DNA of 64,000 nt from Stenotrophomonas sp. 24(2023) (GCF_030913365.1 NZ_CP133160.1:1753501-1817500); one strand, 5' to 3'. Positions 51,665 through 63,731 are shown, numbered from the stretch's first letter. The notes: generated from the letters alone by a model not told the origin. Numbers and translations: made by a program.

Positions 51665-52382
51665 AACCGGCCGCCCCGTGCAGTCGCTGCGCCGCTACGG
51701 GCGCTTCCCGCACTGGATCCGCGTGGCCGCCGGGCTGGAGGAAGCCCAGACCGTGGTGGTGGATGTCGAGCATGGCGATGCGCTGCCCGATGCCACCGGC
51801 TTTGCCGGCGTGCTGGTGACCGGCTCGGCCGCCTTCGTCACCGACCGCGCGGACTGGAGCGAACGCAGCGCCGCCTGGCTGCGCGAAACCGTGCATGCCG
51901 GCGTGCCGGTGTTCGGCATCTGCTACGGCCACCAGCTGCTGGCCCACGCGCTGGGCGGCGAGGTGGCCTACAACCCGGCCGGGCGTGAGTCGGGCACGAT
52001 CGAGCTGTCGCTGGACCCGGCCGCGGCCGAAGACCCGCTGTTCGGTGGCCTGCCCGACCATTTCCCCGCCCATGCCACCCACCTGCAGACCGTGCTGCGC
52101 GCACCGGACGGGGCCGCCGTGCTGGCCCGTTCCTCGCTCGATGCCTGCCATGCCTTCCGCTGGGGCCGGCAGGCCTGGGGCGTGCAGTTCCACCCCGAAT
52201 TCGCCACCCACCACATGCGCGGCTACGTGCGTGCACGCGCGGACTGCATCGGCCGCCACGGCGGCTGCGCGCGCAGCGTGGAGCGTGCGGTCAGCGCCGC
52301 ACCGCTGGCCCGGCAGCTGCTGCGGCGTTTCGTGCGCCAGGCCCGGCTTGCTTCAGGTGCAGACGCCGCAAAACAGGGATAA
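51636..52382 (+). CDS. Class I glutamine amidotransferase-like protein
   Basis: A 248-residue GATase1 domain protein. The catalytic triad is visible: Cys in VFGICYGHQLLAHALGG, and His/Glu in WGVQFHPEFATHH. GVLVTGSAAFVTDRADW is the typical first loop. It overlaps the ATPase gene by 29 nt in another frame, so translation is probably coupled. The family includes GuaA-like stand-alone domains and gamma-glutamyl hydrolases (PuuD); the substrate is unknown. The membrane protein gene follows at 42 nt. Confidence 0.88.
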   Translation: MNPAPFLILETGRPVQSLRRYGRFPHWIRVAAGLEEAQTVVVDVEHGDALPDATGFAGVLVTGSAAFVTDRADWSERSAAWLRETVHAGVPVFGICYGHQLLAHALGGEVAYNPAGRESGTIELSLDPAAAEDPLFGGLPDHFPAHATHLQTVLRAPDGAAVLARSSLDACHAFRWGRQAWGVQFHPEFATHHMRGYVRARADCIGRHGGCARSVERAVSAAPLARQLLRRFVRQARLASGADAAKQG

Positions 52383-52424
52383 TCCGCCGGAGCGGGCCGC
52401 GTGCCCTCCCCCTGTCCCCTTCGG

Positions 52425-53333
52425 ATGTCCATGAAAGAGATTCGCAAGCTGCCGGCCACGGCGGGCGCCCAATGGCTGCTCGACACCTTCACCATGTACG
52501 GCCGTGCGCCGCTGCAGCTGGCCCGGCTCGGCCTGGTCGGGCTGATGGTCACCTGGCTGGCCACCCTGCTGGCCGTGGTGCTTCCCACCTTCATGGGCCT
52601 GGTGGTGCAGGTGCTGTCACTGGCCATCACGCCCCTGCTGTTCGGCGGCATGCTCTACGCCATCGGTGAAATCGACCATGGCCGCCAGGGCCTGCCCGCA
52701 CACCTGCTGCAGCCGATCCGCAACCACCGCGTCAGCCACCTGCTGGTGCCGATGGCCATCTACCTGCTGGCCATCATCCTGTTGGGCGCACTGCTGTACA
52801 CGATGATCGGCCAGGCCGGTTTTGCGGCCTTCGGCAACGTCTGGAACAAGATGCAGGTGCTGGCGCAGAGCGGCCAGCCGATGAGCCAGGACGAGGCCAT
52901 GACCTTGATGGCCGACCTGCCGGTCAAGCGCATCCTGCTGTGGGTGGTGCTGGTGATGTGCACCATGGTCGCGCTGATCATGGCCATGTTCACCCAGCCG
53001 GCGCTGGTGGTGTTCGACCGCCAGAGCGGCATGCATGCCCTGCGCCTGAGCCTGCAGGGCTGCATGGAAAACATCGGCGCGGTGCTGGTGTTCACCGTGC
53101 TTGGCCTCATCACCGGCTTCTTCACCTACCTGGGCCTGACCCTGGTCACCGGCGTGGCCATCCTGGTCGGTGGCCCGGTCGTGGCCGCCTTCCTCGGGCA
53201 GCTGATCACCTACACGGTGTTCATGCCGTTGTATGTCGGCGCGGTCTACGCGGCCTGGAAGCAGATGTTCGCCCACCGCGGGCGCGCCCCGGAGCTGCCG
53301 GAAAGCGGCCGCAGCGACATCTTCCACGCCTGA
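52425..53333 (+). CDS. BPSS1780-type multi-span membrane protein
   Basis: A 302-residue inner-membrane protein with five or six hydrophobic segments (LGLVGLMVTWLATLLAVVLPTF, VLSLAITPLLFGGMLYAIGE, HLLVPMAIYLLAIILLGALLYTM, ILLWVVLVMCTMVALIMAMF, VFTVLGLITGFFTYLGLTL). The pattern FTQPALVVFDRQSGMHALRLSLQGCMENIGAVL is shared by the BPSS1780 (DUF2189-like) family, of unknown function. The start could be 52425 (MSMKEI) or 52431 (MKEI). It may be in one operon with the two genes upstream and is followed by REP elements. Confidence 0.75.
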   Translation: MSMKEIRKLPATAGAQWLLDTFTMYGRAPLQLARLGLVGLMVTWLATLLAVVLPTFMGLVVQVLSLAITPLLFGGMLYAIGEIDHGRQGLPAHLLQPIRNHRVSHLLVPMAIYLLAIILLGALLYTMIGQAGFAAFGNVWNKMQVLAQSGQPMSQDEAMTLMADLPVKRILLWVVLVMCTMVALIMAMFTQPALVVFDRQSGMHALRLSLQGCMENIGAVLVFTVLGLITGFFTYLGLTLVTGVAILVGGPVVAAFLGQLITYTVFMPLYVGAVYAAWKQMFAHRGRAPELPESGRSDIFHA

Positions 53334-53337
53334 CCCC

Positions 53338-53360
53338 ATCCACGCATGGCGTGGATCTAC
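53338..53360 (-). repeat. SMAG/REP stem-loop (CTAC end)
   Basis: ATCCACGC-ATG-GCGTGGAT ending in CTAC, the reverse orientation of the 16-38 type. It is the first of three repeats between the membrane protein and tatC genes, which converge here. Confidence 0.85.
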
Positions 53361-53379
53361 AGGCATCACTCGCCCCAAG

Positions 53380-53402
53380 GTAGAGCCAGGCCATGCCTGG
53401 CT
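53380..53402 (+). repeat. SMAG/REP stem-loop
   Basis: GTAG-AGCCAGGC-CAT-GCCTGGCT. Its stem differs from those on both sides, but the GTAG end and the CAT loop are conserved. It is the middle repeat of an alternating minus-plus-minus array. Confidence 0.85.
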
Positions 53403-53418
53403 GCGCCACCAGCCCATC

Positions 53419-53441
53419 ATCCACGCATGGCGTGGATCTAC
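53419..53441 (-). repeat. SMAG/REP stem-loop (CTAC end)
   Basis: A third unit, identical in stem to the one at 53338-53360 and in the same orientation, 8 nt before the tatC stop codon. The 23-nt sequence is duplicated exactly, 81 nt apart. Confidence 0.85.
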
Positions 53442-53448
53442 AGGCGCG

Positions 53449-54213
53449 TCAGTCCTGGCCGTCGTGGTGCGCGACCGGCCTGGCAGCCGAGGACGGCACC
53501 AGCCAGCGCGCCGCATGGATGCCCAGCTCGTAGAGCAGGCACATCGGGATCGCCAGCATCAGCTGCGACACCACATCCGGCGGCGTCAGCACGGCCGCCA
53601 GGATGAAGATGCCGACGATCGCATAGCCACGGCCTTCCTTGAACTGCTGTGGCGTCACCCAGCCCAGCAGCACCAGGATCACCATCGCCACCGGCAGTTC
53701 GAAGCTGCCACCGAAGGCGAAGAAGATCGCCAGCACGAAATCCAGGTAGGCGTTCGCATCCGGCGTGATCGCGATCACCTCGGGGCGGAAGGTGGTCAGG
53801 AAATGGAAGACCGCCGGCAGTACCAGGAAGTAAGCGAATGCACAGCCCAGGTAGAACAGCAGCACCGAGGACACCAGCAGCGGCACGGCCAGGCGCTTCT
53901 CGCGCGCGTACAGGCCCGGTGCCACGAACGCCCACAGCTGGTACAGCAACCACGGCACGGCCACGAACAGGGCCACGAAGAAGGTCAGCTTCAACGGCGC
54001 GAAGAACGCGCCGGCCGGATTGGTGGCGATCATCGTCTGCCCGTTGGGCAGCTGCGAGATCAGCGGTTCGGCCAGCAGCGTGTACAGCTTCTGGGTGAAC
54101 GGCAGCAGCGCCAGCAGCACCACGCCCAGGCCCAGCAGCGCGCGCACCAGCCGTGCGCGCAGTTCAATCAGGTGTTCCACCAGCGAGCTTTCGCCGAAAT
54201 CATGCCCGCTCAT
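53449..54213 (-). CDS. tatC: Sec-independent translocase TatC
   Basis: A 254-residue six-span membrane protein that forms the substrate receptor of the Tat system and binds twin-arginine signals. Conserved parts are SSLVEHLIELRARLVRALLG at the N-terminus, YQLWAFVAPGLYAREKR in the first periplasmic/cytoplasmic region and FGGSFELPVAMVILVLLG in TM3-4. Its start overlaps the tatB stop codon (ATGA). It is the last gene of tatABC. Confidence 0.96.
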   Translation of the reverse strand: MSGHDFGESSLVEHLIELRARLVRALLGLGVVLLALLPFTQKLYTLLAEPLISQLPNGQTMIATNPAGAFFAPLKLTFFVALFVAVPWLLYQLWAFVAPGLYAREKRLAVPLLVSSVLLFYLGCAFAYFLVLPAVFHFLTTFRPEVIAITPDANAYLDFVLAIFFAFGGSFELPVAMVILVLLGWVTPQQFKEGRGYAIVGIFILAAVLTPPDVVSQLMLAIPMCLLYELGIHAARWLVPSSAARPVAHHDGQD

Positions 54214-54650
54214 GGCTGGCGCTCCGTGGGGGTCGTCGGGGCCGGTGGTGGCGCCTCGGCGCCGGGCGGCAACGGGCCGGTGGCCAGCGGGGTGTCATGC
54301 GGGGCCGTCGTGTGCGGCGGGGCCTCGGCCGCTGCCGGTGCGCGCACGTCCTCGGCCAGCGCCTGGCCGTGCGCATCGGCACGCTGCATCTCCCGGCGCA
54401 CGGCTTCGCCGCTGGCGCGCAGCTGTGCCTCGGTATCCTGCATGCCCTGGCGCACGTCCTGCATCTGCCGCTTCAATTCCTCGGCCTGCAGTTCGCGTTC
54501 CAGTTCCTGTTTGACCGAATCCCACTGGTTGCGCGCGCGGCGCACCCACAGCCCGGCAAAGCGCGCCGCCTTGGGCAGGCGCTCGGGGCCGAGCACCACC
54601 AGGGCGACCACGGCAATGACCAGCAGTTCGCTGAAACCAATATCGAACAC
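54210..54650 (-). CDS. tatB: Sec-independent translocase subunit TatB
   Basis: A 146-residue protein with a short N-terminal membrane helix (MFDIGFSELLVIAVVALVVLGPERLP, with the Glu at position 8 and the GPERLP hinge typical of TatB). An amphipathic helix and a long charged tail follow, ending in a Pro/Ala-rich stretch. It forms the receptor complex with TatC. It starts 14 nt after tatA. Confidence 0.95.
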   Translation of the reverse strand: MFDIGFSELLVIAVVALVVLGPERLPKAARFAGLWVRRARNQWDSVKQELERELQAEELKRQMQDVRQGMQDTEAQLRASGEAVRREMQRADAHGQALAEDVRAPAAAEAPPHTTAPHDTPLATGPLPPGAEAPPPAPTTPTERQP

Positions 54651-54664
54651 CGCACCCGCTCCAA

Positions 54665-54892
54665 TCAGCGCGGGTTGCGGTCGTGCTCGTCCTGCGTGCT
54701 GCGCGCGGCATCCTGGCTGCGCGATTCATCGCCCAGCTGCGCGGCGGGCTTGTCGTCGTCGCGCATGCCCTTCTTGAATTCCTTCACCGCCGAGCCGAGG
54801 TCCTTGGCGCCGCTGGTCAGTCGCTTGGTGCCGAACACCAGCAGGACGATGGCCAGGACGACCAACCAATGCCAGATGCTGAAACTGCCCAT
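54665..54892 (-). CDS. tatA: Sec-independent translocase subunit TatA
   Basis: A 75-residue protein with the N-terminal membrane helix ([21 protein letters not shown]), the FGTKRL hinge and an amphipathic helix ([18 protein letters not shown]), followed by a polar tail. It oligomerises to form the Tat translocation site. It is the first gene of tatABC; the 76-nt gap to the SYLF gene probably holds its promoter. Confidence 0.96.
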   Translation of the reverse strand: MGSFSIWHWLVVLAIVLLVFGTKRLTSGAKDLGSAVKEFKKGMRDDDKPAAQLGDESRSQDAARSTQDEHDRNPR

Positions 54893-54968
54893 GGGATCGC
54901 TCGCGTTACGTAGTGGTCAGGCTGTCGAGCATAGCGCACCGGTGCTGTACCGGCGCGCATGTCGGAAG

Positions 54969-55844
54969 TCAGTTCCCGCCCAGCTGCTCGGTCCGGACCT
55001 CGCCTTCACCCACCGGCTGGAAGCCCTGCTGCTGCGCCGGCTGGCCCTGCGGCGCGGCCTGCAGCGGCGCGGTGGTGGCCTCGGCGGCCGGCGGCGGCGC
55101 CTGAACAGGCGCCGGAGCGCTCTGGCGCGCGGCCGGGGCCGGCGTGCCGCCGCGGCTGTTGCGCGCGGCGTAGGTCGCCTCTTCCAGGCGGTCACGGAAG
55201 GCCACCACGTCCATCGACGGGGTGCCCGGGGCACGGCCTTCGAAGATCATCCGCGGCGTGGTGTTGCTGCCGTAGGCATCAAGGTTGGCGGCATCGTCGA
55301 TCTGCAGGACGGCGCCGTCCAGGGCGACACCGGCGAACAGGCCACGGGCACGCGACCAGGACCAGATTTCGGCCTTCAGCTGACCATCGGTGGCGGCCGC
55401 GGCGTTGCGGCCCACCGGGCCGGCGGCCACGCCGGCATCGGCGCCCAGGGTGAACTTGCCGTTGACCAGATTGTCCAGGCTGCGGTCGTTGCGGAACACC
55501 AGCACCACGTCGGACGACTGCACACCGGCCTGGAAGCCGATGCTGCCGCCGGTAAGCTTGATGAACACCGGGTTGGACCACTCGCCGTTGGCCATGCGGA
55601 CCGACATCAGGCCATGGCCGCGGCGGCCGCCGATGACCAGACCGGCCTTGATCGTGTCGGGAATGACGATGACCGCGCGGCCTTCGTCGAGCAGCTTGTC
55701 GGGGATTCCCTGCTCGGGAATGCCCTGGATTTCGGCCAGCACGCGTACCGCGTTGCGGGCGCGCTGGTCTTCCTGGGGTCCGGCCATGGCCTGGCTGGAC
55801 AGCAGGCTGGCGGCGATCAGCAGGGCAAAGATCGGGCGACGCAT
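54969..55844 (-). CDS. Exported SYLF-domain (YSC84-type) protein
   Basis: A 291-residue protein with a signal peptide (MRRPIFALLIAASLLSSQAMAG). The SYLF/DUF500 domain covers about residues 45-225 (LLDEGRAVIVIPDTIKAGLVIGGRRGHGLMSVR, GGSIGFQAGVQSSDVVLVF, LGADAGVAAGPVGRNAAA, IWSWSRARGLFAGVALDGAVL). It continues with a Pro/Ala/Gln-rich C-terminal tail unique to this lineage. SYLF domains bind phosphoinositides or membranes in eukaryotes; the bacterial periplasmic role is unknown. Confidence 0.88.
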   Translation of the reverse strand: MRRPIFALLIAASLLSSQAMAGPQEDQRARNAVRVLAEIQGIPEQGIPDKLLDEGRAVIVIPDTIKAGLVIGGRRGHGLMSVRMANGEWSNPVFIKLTGGSIGFQAGVQSSDVVLVFRNDRSLDNLVNGKFTLGADAGVAAGPVGRNAAAATDGQLKAEIWSWSRARGLFAGVALDGAVLQIDDAANLDAYGSNTTPRMIFEGRAPGTPSMDVVAFRDRLEEATYAARNSRGGTPAPAARQSAPAPVQAPPPAAEATTAPLQAAPQGQPAQQQGFQPVGEGEVRTEQLGGN

Positions 55845-56009
55845 GTCAGGCTCCAGATGTCAGTCCATAGGAAGATATAGCAAGTGACTGAAATTAGTAG
55901 CGTTGGCATGAATCGCCAATGAGCATCGCCTGTTCGGATAGGTGCAGACGATGGCCCCTATTCAGAACGGCATCGCCGTCATGCCATGGGATCGGCGACA
56001 ATGGCCGCC

Positions 56010-56972
56010 ATGCTCGACGCACCTGATACCGCTGTGCTCGCGGTCAACCTGGGCACGCCCGACACGCCAACGGCTCCGGCCGTGCGTCGTTATCTGGCTG
56101 AATTCCTGTCCGACCCCCGCGTGGTCTCGATTCCGGCCCTGCTCTGGCAGCCCCTGCTGCGCGGGCTGATCCTGCCGCTGCGCAGCGGCCGCTCGGCCGC
56201 CAAGTACGCCCAGGTGTGGCTGCCCGACGGCTCGCCGCTGATGGTGCATACGCGCCAGCTGGCGCAGGCCATGCAGACGCTGGTGCCGGAAATGATCGTG
56301 CGCCCGGCCATGCGCTATGGCCAGCCGGCATTGGCCGCCGAACTGGACCGCCTGGCGGCCGAGGGGGTGCGCCGGATCGTGGTGCTGCCGCTGTACCCGC
56401 AGTACTCCACCACCACCACCGCATCGGTCGAGGACCGCGTGCGCGACTGGCAGATGCGCCATCCGCAGGTGACCGTCACCCTGGTCCGTGATTACGCGAC
56501 CGACCCGGACTGGGTCAGCGCGGTGGCCGATTCGATCCGCCGTTACTGGCAGCAGCATGGCCGCGGCGACAGGCTGGTGTTTTCCTTCCACGGCATTCCC
56601 CAGCGGCTGGCCGATGCCGGTGATCCGTACCCGCAGCGCTGCGAAGCCAGTGCGCAGGCGATCGCCGCGGCGCTCGGCCTGGGCCAACAGGACTGGCAGC
56701 TGGGCTACCAGTCGCGGTTCGGCCGCGAACGCTGGCTGCAGCCCTATGCCGAGCCCAGCCTGTGGGCGCTGGCCGAGGCCGGCGTAAAGCGGATCGACGT
56801 GGTCTGCCCCGGTTTCGCCACCGACTGTCTGGAAACGCTGGAAGAAGTGGCCCTCGGTTTCACCGAAACGCTGGCCGAACGCGGCGCCAGCATGCATTAC
56901 ATCCCCTGCCTGAATGCCGACCCGGAACATGCGCGCGCACTGGCGCGGCTGGCCGTCGCCAGCCTGACATGA
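56010..56972 (+). CDS. hemH: Ferrochelatase
   Basis: A 320-residue enzyme that inserts Fe2+ into protoporphyrin IX in the last step of haem synthesis. Signatures are [22 protein letters not shown] at the N-terminus, [35 protein letters not shown] with the catalytic His, and [14 protein letters not shown] with the conserved Glu. ATG 56010 ([15 protein letters not shown]) is preferred because relatives begin here; in-frame ATGs at 55986 and 56001 are possible. Its stop codon overlaps the next start (ATGA). Confidence 0.94.
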   Translation: MLDAPDTAVLAVNLGTPDTPTAPAVRRYLAEFLSDPRVVSIPALLWQPLLRGLILPLRSGRSAAKYAQVWLPDGSPLMVHTRQLAQAMQTLVPEMIVRPAMRYGQPALAAELDRLAAEGVRRIVVLPLYPQYSTTTTASVEDRVRDWQMRHPQVTVTLVRDYATDPDWVSAVADSIRRYWQQHGRGDRLVFSFHGIPQRLADAGDPYPQRCEASAQAIAAALGLGQQDWQLGYQSRFGRERWLQPYAEPSLWALAEAGVKRIDVVCPGFATDCLETLEEVALGFTETLAERGASMHYIPCLNADPEHARALARLAVASLT

Positions 56973-57820
56973 GCCTGCAGCCGTTTGAACTGCAGGTGGC
57001 CGGTGCCCGGGCCTGCGGCCTGCGCCGGCCGGGTCCGGGGCCCCGCGTGCTGGCGCTGCACGGCTGGCTGGACAATGCCGCCAGCTTCGTTCCGCTGGCG
57101 CCGCACCTGCCCGGCCCGGACCTGGTACTGCTGGACCTGCCCGGCCACGGCCACAGCGCACACCTGCCCGCCGGCGCCAGCTACACCACGCAAGCGGCGA
57201 TCTGCCATGTGCTTGATGTGGCCGACGCGCTGGGCTGGGAGCGCTTCACCCTGCTCGGCCATTCGATGGGTGCCGGCATCGCCAGCCTGACCGCGGCGGT
57301 CTCCGATCGCATCGAGCGCCTGATCGCGATCGAAGCCCTCGGTGGCCTGCGCGGCCCGGAAGAAGAAACCGCGCAGCGCCTGCGCGACCACGTGCAGTCC
57401 AGCCGTGCACTGGCGCGCAAGCAACTGCGCGTGTTCCCCGACCTGGCCGCGCCGATCCGTGCACGCATGATGGCCAACCAGCTCAGCGAGGCCAGCGCCC
57501 GCCTGCTGGTCGAACGCGGTGTGGAACCGGTGGACGGCGGCTACCGCTGGTGCAGCGATCCGCGCCTGATGCTGCCCACCGCCATCCGCCTCAGCGAAGC
57601 GCAGATCGACAACCTGCTGCAGGCCATCGCCTGCCCGGTGCAGGTGATCTACGCCACGCCCGCACAGCCGTACTACCCCGAACCCCTGCGCAGCGAGCGA
57701 CTGCGCCATCTGCGCGATGGCCGCGTGGCCGTGTTCCCCGGCAACCATCATCTGCACATGGAAGGCCCGGCCGAAGTCGCCGCCGTCATCCGGCCCTTCC
57801 TGGACACCCCCGCCGCCTGA
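56969..57820 (+). CDS. Alpha/beta-fold hydrolase
   Basis: A 283-residue soluble hydrolase. The catalytic triad is visible as Ser in [11 protein letters not shown] (nucleophile elbow), His in [11 protein letters not shown] and an acid in the C-terminal half (near [11 protein letters not shown]). The oxyanion loop is HGWLDNAAS. It overlaps hemH by 4 nt, so it is translationally coupled to haem synthesis. The substrate is unknown: esterase, lactonase or a thioesterase are possible. It resembles the MhpC/YbfF-like group (PF00561/PF12697). Confidence 0.9.
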   Translation: MSLQPFELQVAGARACGLRRPGPGPRVLALHGWLDNAASFVPLAPHLPGPDLVLLDLPGHGHSAHLPAGASYTTQAAICHVLDVADALGWERFTLLGHSMGAGIASLTAAVSDRIERLIAIEALGGLRGPEEETAQRLRDHVQSSRALARKQLRVFPDLAAPIRARMMANQLSEASARLLVERGVEPVDGGYRWCSDPRLMLPTAIRLSEAQIDNLLQAIACPVQVIYATPAQPYYPEPLRSERLRHLRDGRVAVFPGNHHLHMEGPAEVAAVIRPFLDTPAA

Positions 57821-57835
57821 GCGCGGCCGCGGACC

Positions 57836-57862
57836 TTCATCCTGCCCGCCTGCGGCCGATAA
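57836..57862 (+). promoter_or_regulatory. Possible sigma-28 (FliA) promoter of the chemoreceptor gene
   Basis: GCCGATAA at 57855-57862 is identical to the FliA -10 consensus. The -35 (TTCA, 15 nt upstream) fits only weakly (2 of 4 with TAAA). The chemoreceptor starts 242 nt downstream, so its leader would be long. The 57820-58103 gap holds no gene; it can fold GGGGAC (57976) with GTCCCC (58008) into a long hairpin. Confidence 0.4.
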
Positions 57863-58103
57863 CCGAGTAGCGGGGTGCCCTGCGCGCCGCCGGGGTGGCT
57901 GTTGGCTGCCCTGCCCGTTCCAGGCCAGGCAAGGAAGACCGCATGTCCGCTGCATCACACCGTGGCCCCAGGAAGGGGACCGGTGCACCGCTTCTTCGGG
58001 ACCGCTTGCGTCCCCTCCCCCATTGCCCGTTTCGATGCCACGCAGCCCCGGCAGGTCCGCTGCTGCGTGCGGTCGTGCCCGCTCGTTGATCCAGGAGTTG
58101 CCG

Positions 58104-60185
58104 ATGTCCGCCGTGCCCGCCCCTTCCCTTGACCGCACGCCCCTGCCCTACCTGCGCCAACTGGCAGGGCGTGCCGATCGTGTCGCCCTGCTGGCCAGCG
58201 TGCTGCTGGCTGTTGCCGGCCTAGCACTGGGCCTGTCCGGCCAGCGCGCTCCGTGGCTGTTGGCCGTGGTGGGCGTGCCGCTGTTGCCGGCCGCGCTGCT
58301 GGCCTGGCGGCAGGCCGGCAGCGCCTGGACGGGGACTGTCCAGGGTGGGCTGCTGGGCCTGCAGGTCGCCGCCCTGAGCGCGATCGCCGGGCAGTCGCCG
58401 GCCCTGGCCGTGACCGTGCTGCTGGCGGCGCTGCTGGGCTACCGCGATCCCCGCCCACTGTACGCGGCCGCCATCGTGGGCATGGCCGCGGCGTGCGCGC
58501 ATGCCGCGTTCTCGCCCGTCGTCGTGGCATCCCTGCTGCCGGTCGTGCTGCTGCTGGTACTGGCGGTACTGCTGGTACGCGGCGCACGGCGCCTGCACCA
58601 GCAGACCGAGATGCTGGGCCAGGGCCCACGCCGCCTGGCGGCGCTGGCGCGGGCGATCGCCACCGGCGGCGCGCTGGACAGCCACGTCGATGCGGGCGGC
58701 CATGTGCGTGGCACGCTGGCCCATGCCCTGGCCGATACCGCGCGCCACGTGCAGGCGCAGCGCGAACGCGAGCAGGACACCCACCAGGAGAACGCGCAGA
58801 TCCGCCAGGCACTGGATGCCTCGCGCACGGCGATGATGATTGCCGACACCGACCATGTGATCCGCTACGTGAACCGCTCGGTGGTGGCCCTGCTGCGGCA
58901 TCAGCAGGCAACGCTGCGCCAGGCCTTCCCGGATTTCGATGCCGACCGTCTGGTGGGCAGCAGCATCCATCGCTTCCATGCCCATCCCGACCGCATCCGC
59001 GGCATCCTCGACACCCTGCAGGGTGCCCACCATGGCAAGGTCCGCATCGGCGAGGTGCATTTCGCGCAGGTGGTGACACCGGTCTTCGGCAGCCAGGGCC
59101 AGCGGTTGGGCTTTGCGGTGGAATGGCACGACCGCACCGAGGAACTGCAGCTGGAAAACGCCGTGGCCGGCATCGTCGAAGCCGCTTCCCGGGGTGACCT
59201 GCAGCAGCGCCTGCAGGCGGCCGAGGGCGCCAGCTTCCTGGACGGCCTGACCGGCGGCATCAACCAGCTGCTGTCCACGTTCGGCGGTACCGTGGAAGAA
59301 GCCCGGCGGATGCTGGCGGCCCTGGCCAATGGTGAACTCGACCAGCGCATGCAGGGGGATTACCAGGGCGCGTTCGCCGACATGCAGCGCGACGCCAACA
59401 CCACCGCTGCGCAGTTGGCGCGCATGGTCGGGCACATCCAGCAGTGCGCGCAGGCCATCGACACCGCCGCGCAGGAAATCGCCGCCGGCAACAGCGCACT
59501 GTCCGAACGCAGCGAACGGCAGGCGGCGCATCTGCAGGAGACGGCTGCGTCGATGGAGGAGCTCACCGCCACGGTCCGTCAGAACGCCGCGCATGCGCGC
59601 CAGGCCAGCGGCCTGGCCGATGCGACCCAGCAGGCGGCCAGCGATGGCAACACCGCCATGCAGCGGGTGGTGCAGACCATGCAGTCCATCGAGGCGGCCT
59701 CGCGCCGTATCGGCGACATCACCACGGTGATCGATGGCATCGCCTTCCAGACCAACATCCTGGCACTGAATGCCGCCGTGGAAGCGGCACGCGCCGGCGA
59801 GCAGGGCCGCGGCTTTGCCGTGGTGGCCAGCGAAGTGCGCACCCTGGCACAGCGTTCGGCCAGCGCCGCCAAGGAGATCAAGGGCCTGATCGACAACGCC
59901 AGCGCGCAGGTCGGCGAGGGGGCGCAACTGGTGGCCGACGCGGGCGAACGCATGGGGGTCATTGTCGAAGGGGTGGGGGATGTGACGCGCCTGATGGGGG
60001 AGATTTCTGCGGCGTCACAGCAACAGGCCAGTGGCATCGAACTGATCAATCAGACGGTGGTGCAGATGGATCAGGCGACACAGCAGAACGCTGCGCTGGT
60101 GGAAGAGGCCACGGCGGCAGCCCGCGAACTGCAGGGCCATGCGGGGCAGCTGACGGAGGCCGTCGCGGTGTTCCAGCACCGCTGA
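58104..60185 (+). CDS. Methyl-accepting chemotaxis protein with six membrane spans and PAS
   Basis: A 693-residue chemoreceptor. About six hydrophobic segments in the first 170 residues ([20 protein letters not shown] to [20 protein letters not shown]) replace a periplasmic ligand-binding domain. A PAS domain ([21 protein letters not shown]), two HAMP-like stretches ([27 protein letters not shown]) and the signalling hairpin [41 protein letters not shown] follow. There is no C-terminal NWETF. CCAGGAG precedes ATG 58104. A terminator follows. The signal may be intracellular or membrane state, such as energy or redox, which is an inference. Confidence 0.92.
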   Translation: MSAVPAPSLDRTPLPYLRQLAGRADRVALLASVLLAVAGLALGLSGQRAPWLLAVVGVPLLPAALLAWRQAGSAWTGTVQGGLLGLQVAALSAIAGQSPALAVTVLLAALLGYRDPRPLYAAAIVGMAAACAHAAFSPVVVASLLPVVLLLVLAVLLVRGARRLHQQTEMLGQGPRRLAALARAIATGGALDSHVDAGGHVRGTLAHALADTARHVQAQREREQDTHQENAQIRQALDASRTAMMIADTDHVIRYVNRSVVALLRHQQATLRQAFPDFDADRLVGSSIHRFHAHPDRIRGILDTLQGAHHGKVRIGEVHFAQVVTPVFGSQGQRLGFAVEWHDRTEELQLENAVAGIVEAASRGDLQQRLQAAEGASFLDGLTGGINQLLSTFGGTVEEARRMLAALANGELDQRMQGDYQGAFADMQRDANTTAAQLARMVGHIQQCAQAIDTAAQEIAAGNSALSERSERQAAHLQETAASMEELTATVRQNAAHARQASGLADATQQAASDGNTAMQRVVQTMQSIEAASRRIGDITTVIDGIAFQTNILALNAAVEAARAGEQGRGFAVVASEVRTLAQRSASAAKEIKGLIDNASAQVGEGAQLVADAGERMGVIVEGVGDVTRLMGEISAASQQQASGIELINQTVVQMDQATQQNAALVEEATAAARELQGHAGQLTEAVAVFQHR

Positions 60186-60211
60186 TCGCGCCTGCCATCG
60201 CTGCCGGATCA

Positions 60212-60243
60212 GAACGCCGCGCGCAGCGCGGCGTTCTTTTTTT
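60212..60243 (+). terminator. Rho-independent terminator of the chemoreceptor gene
   Basis: GAACGCCGCGC-GC-AGCGCGGCGTTC is a strong GC-rich hairpin followed by eight T, 27 nt after the stop codon. Confidence 0.9.
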
Positions 60244-60332
60244 GCGTCGTGGCAGGCACCAGGTAGGCACGCGTGGCGTGGGGTTGCCGGCATGCCGCAT
60301 TGGTCCGTGCACCCCGTCTCCACGCATGCTAC

Positions 60333-60532
60333 CGATGCGCCGGTTACGGGTAGCGCCAGGCCATGCCTGGCTGCGGTGTGCCGATCATGCGGGGGCCCAC
60401 GCCACGCATCCACGCATCCACGCATGGCGTGGATCTACCCGACCACATTCCGGCACCCGTATCCACATGCGGGGGATATAGCGATGCGCCGGTTACCGGT
60501 AGTGCCAGGCCATGCCTGGCTGCGGTGTGTCC
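60333..60532. repeat. Direct repeat cluster with three REP units
   Basis: Two nearly identical 51-nt copies (60333-60383 and 60482-60532), each holding GTAG plus GCCAGGC-CAT-GCCTGGC, flank an inverted ATCCACGC-ATG-GCGTGGAT-CTAC unit (60416-60438). The period is 149 nt. The stretch 60186-60591 (about 400 nt) holds only the chemoreceptor terminator, these repeats and the rRNA terminator; I see no gene. Confidence 0.8.
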
Positions 60533-60550
60533 ATATTCGGCAGGCAAAGA

Positions 60551-60582
60551 AAAACCCCGCTGCGTGAGCAGCGGGGTTTTTG
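60551..60582 (-). terminator. Terminator of the rRNA operon
   Basis: A 13-bp stem (AAAACCCCGCTGC / GCAGCGGGGTTTT, loop GTGA) directly downstream of 5S rRNA with five T at the minus-strand 3' side. Confidence 0.9.
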
Positions 60583-60591
60583 GGTGAAAAC

Positions 60592-60706
60592 CCTGGCGAT
60601 GACCTACTCTCGCATGGCTTGAGCCACACTACCATCGGCGCAGCTGCGTTTCACTTCCGAGTTCGGGATGGGATCGGGTGGGGCCACAGCGCTAATTTCA
60701 CCAGGG
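60592..60706 (-). rRNA. rrf: 5S ribosomal RNA
   Basis: About 115 nt beginning CCTGGTGAAATTAGCGC on the minus strand and ending with ATCGCCAGGG. Ends pair (CCTGG / CCAGG). It contains the conserved CCCATCCCGAACTCGGAAGTGAAA segment. It is the last gene of the operon, followed by a terminator. Confidence 0.95.
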
Positions 60707-60763
60707 AGGCTTTTGGAGAGTCGCACTCGTCCCGATGGGACAAGGCGCCAGCCTCGCATAGTT

Positions 60764-60777
60764 CTTGTGACGTAGCG
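60764..60777 (-). other. Outer rRNA processing stem, 3' side
   Basis: The minus-strand transcript reads CGCTACGTCACAAG here, the exact complement of CTTGTGACGTAGCG in the 16S-23S spacer (63848-63861). Together they can close the 23S region into a loop. Confidence 0.6.
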
Positions 60778-60811
60778 TGCACTTGGATGCTCTTACGACG
60801 CTGTCGTAAAG

Positions 60812-60832
60812 CCAAGGCAACTTGAGGTTATA

Positions 60833-60840
<8 letters not shown>
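60812..60840 (-). other. 23S processing stem, 3' side
   Basis: This 29-nt stretch is the complement (28 of 29) of 63703-63731 beyond the 5' end of 23S. It forms the long stem typical of RNase III processing. Confidence 0.75.
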
Positions 60841-63702
<2,862 letters not shown>

Positions 63703-63709
<7 letters not shown>

Positions 63710-63731
63710 ATATAACCGCAAGTTGCCTTGG
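63703..63731 (-). other. 23S processing stem, 5' side
   Basis: Partner of 60812-60840 (28 of 29 pairs). It lies at the junction of the 23S 5' end and the spacer. Confidence 0.75.

Noticed and set aside
57855..57990. A c-di-GMP (GEMM) riboswitch in the chemoreceptor leader
   Set aside because: GTAGCGGGG at 57868 resembles the GEMM-I 3' arm, but the conserved CAGGGCAAACC and GACGCAAAGCC are absent.
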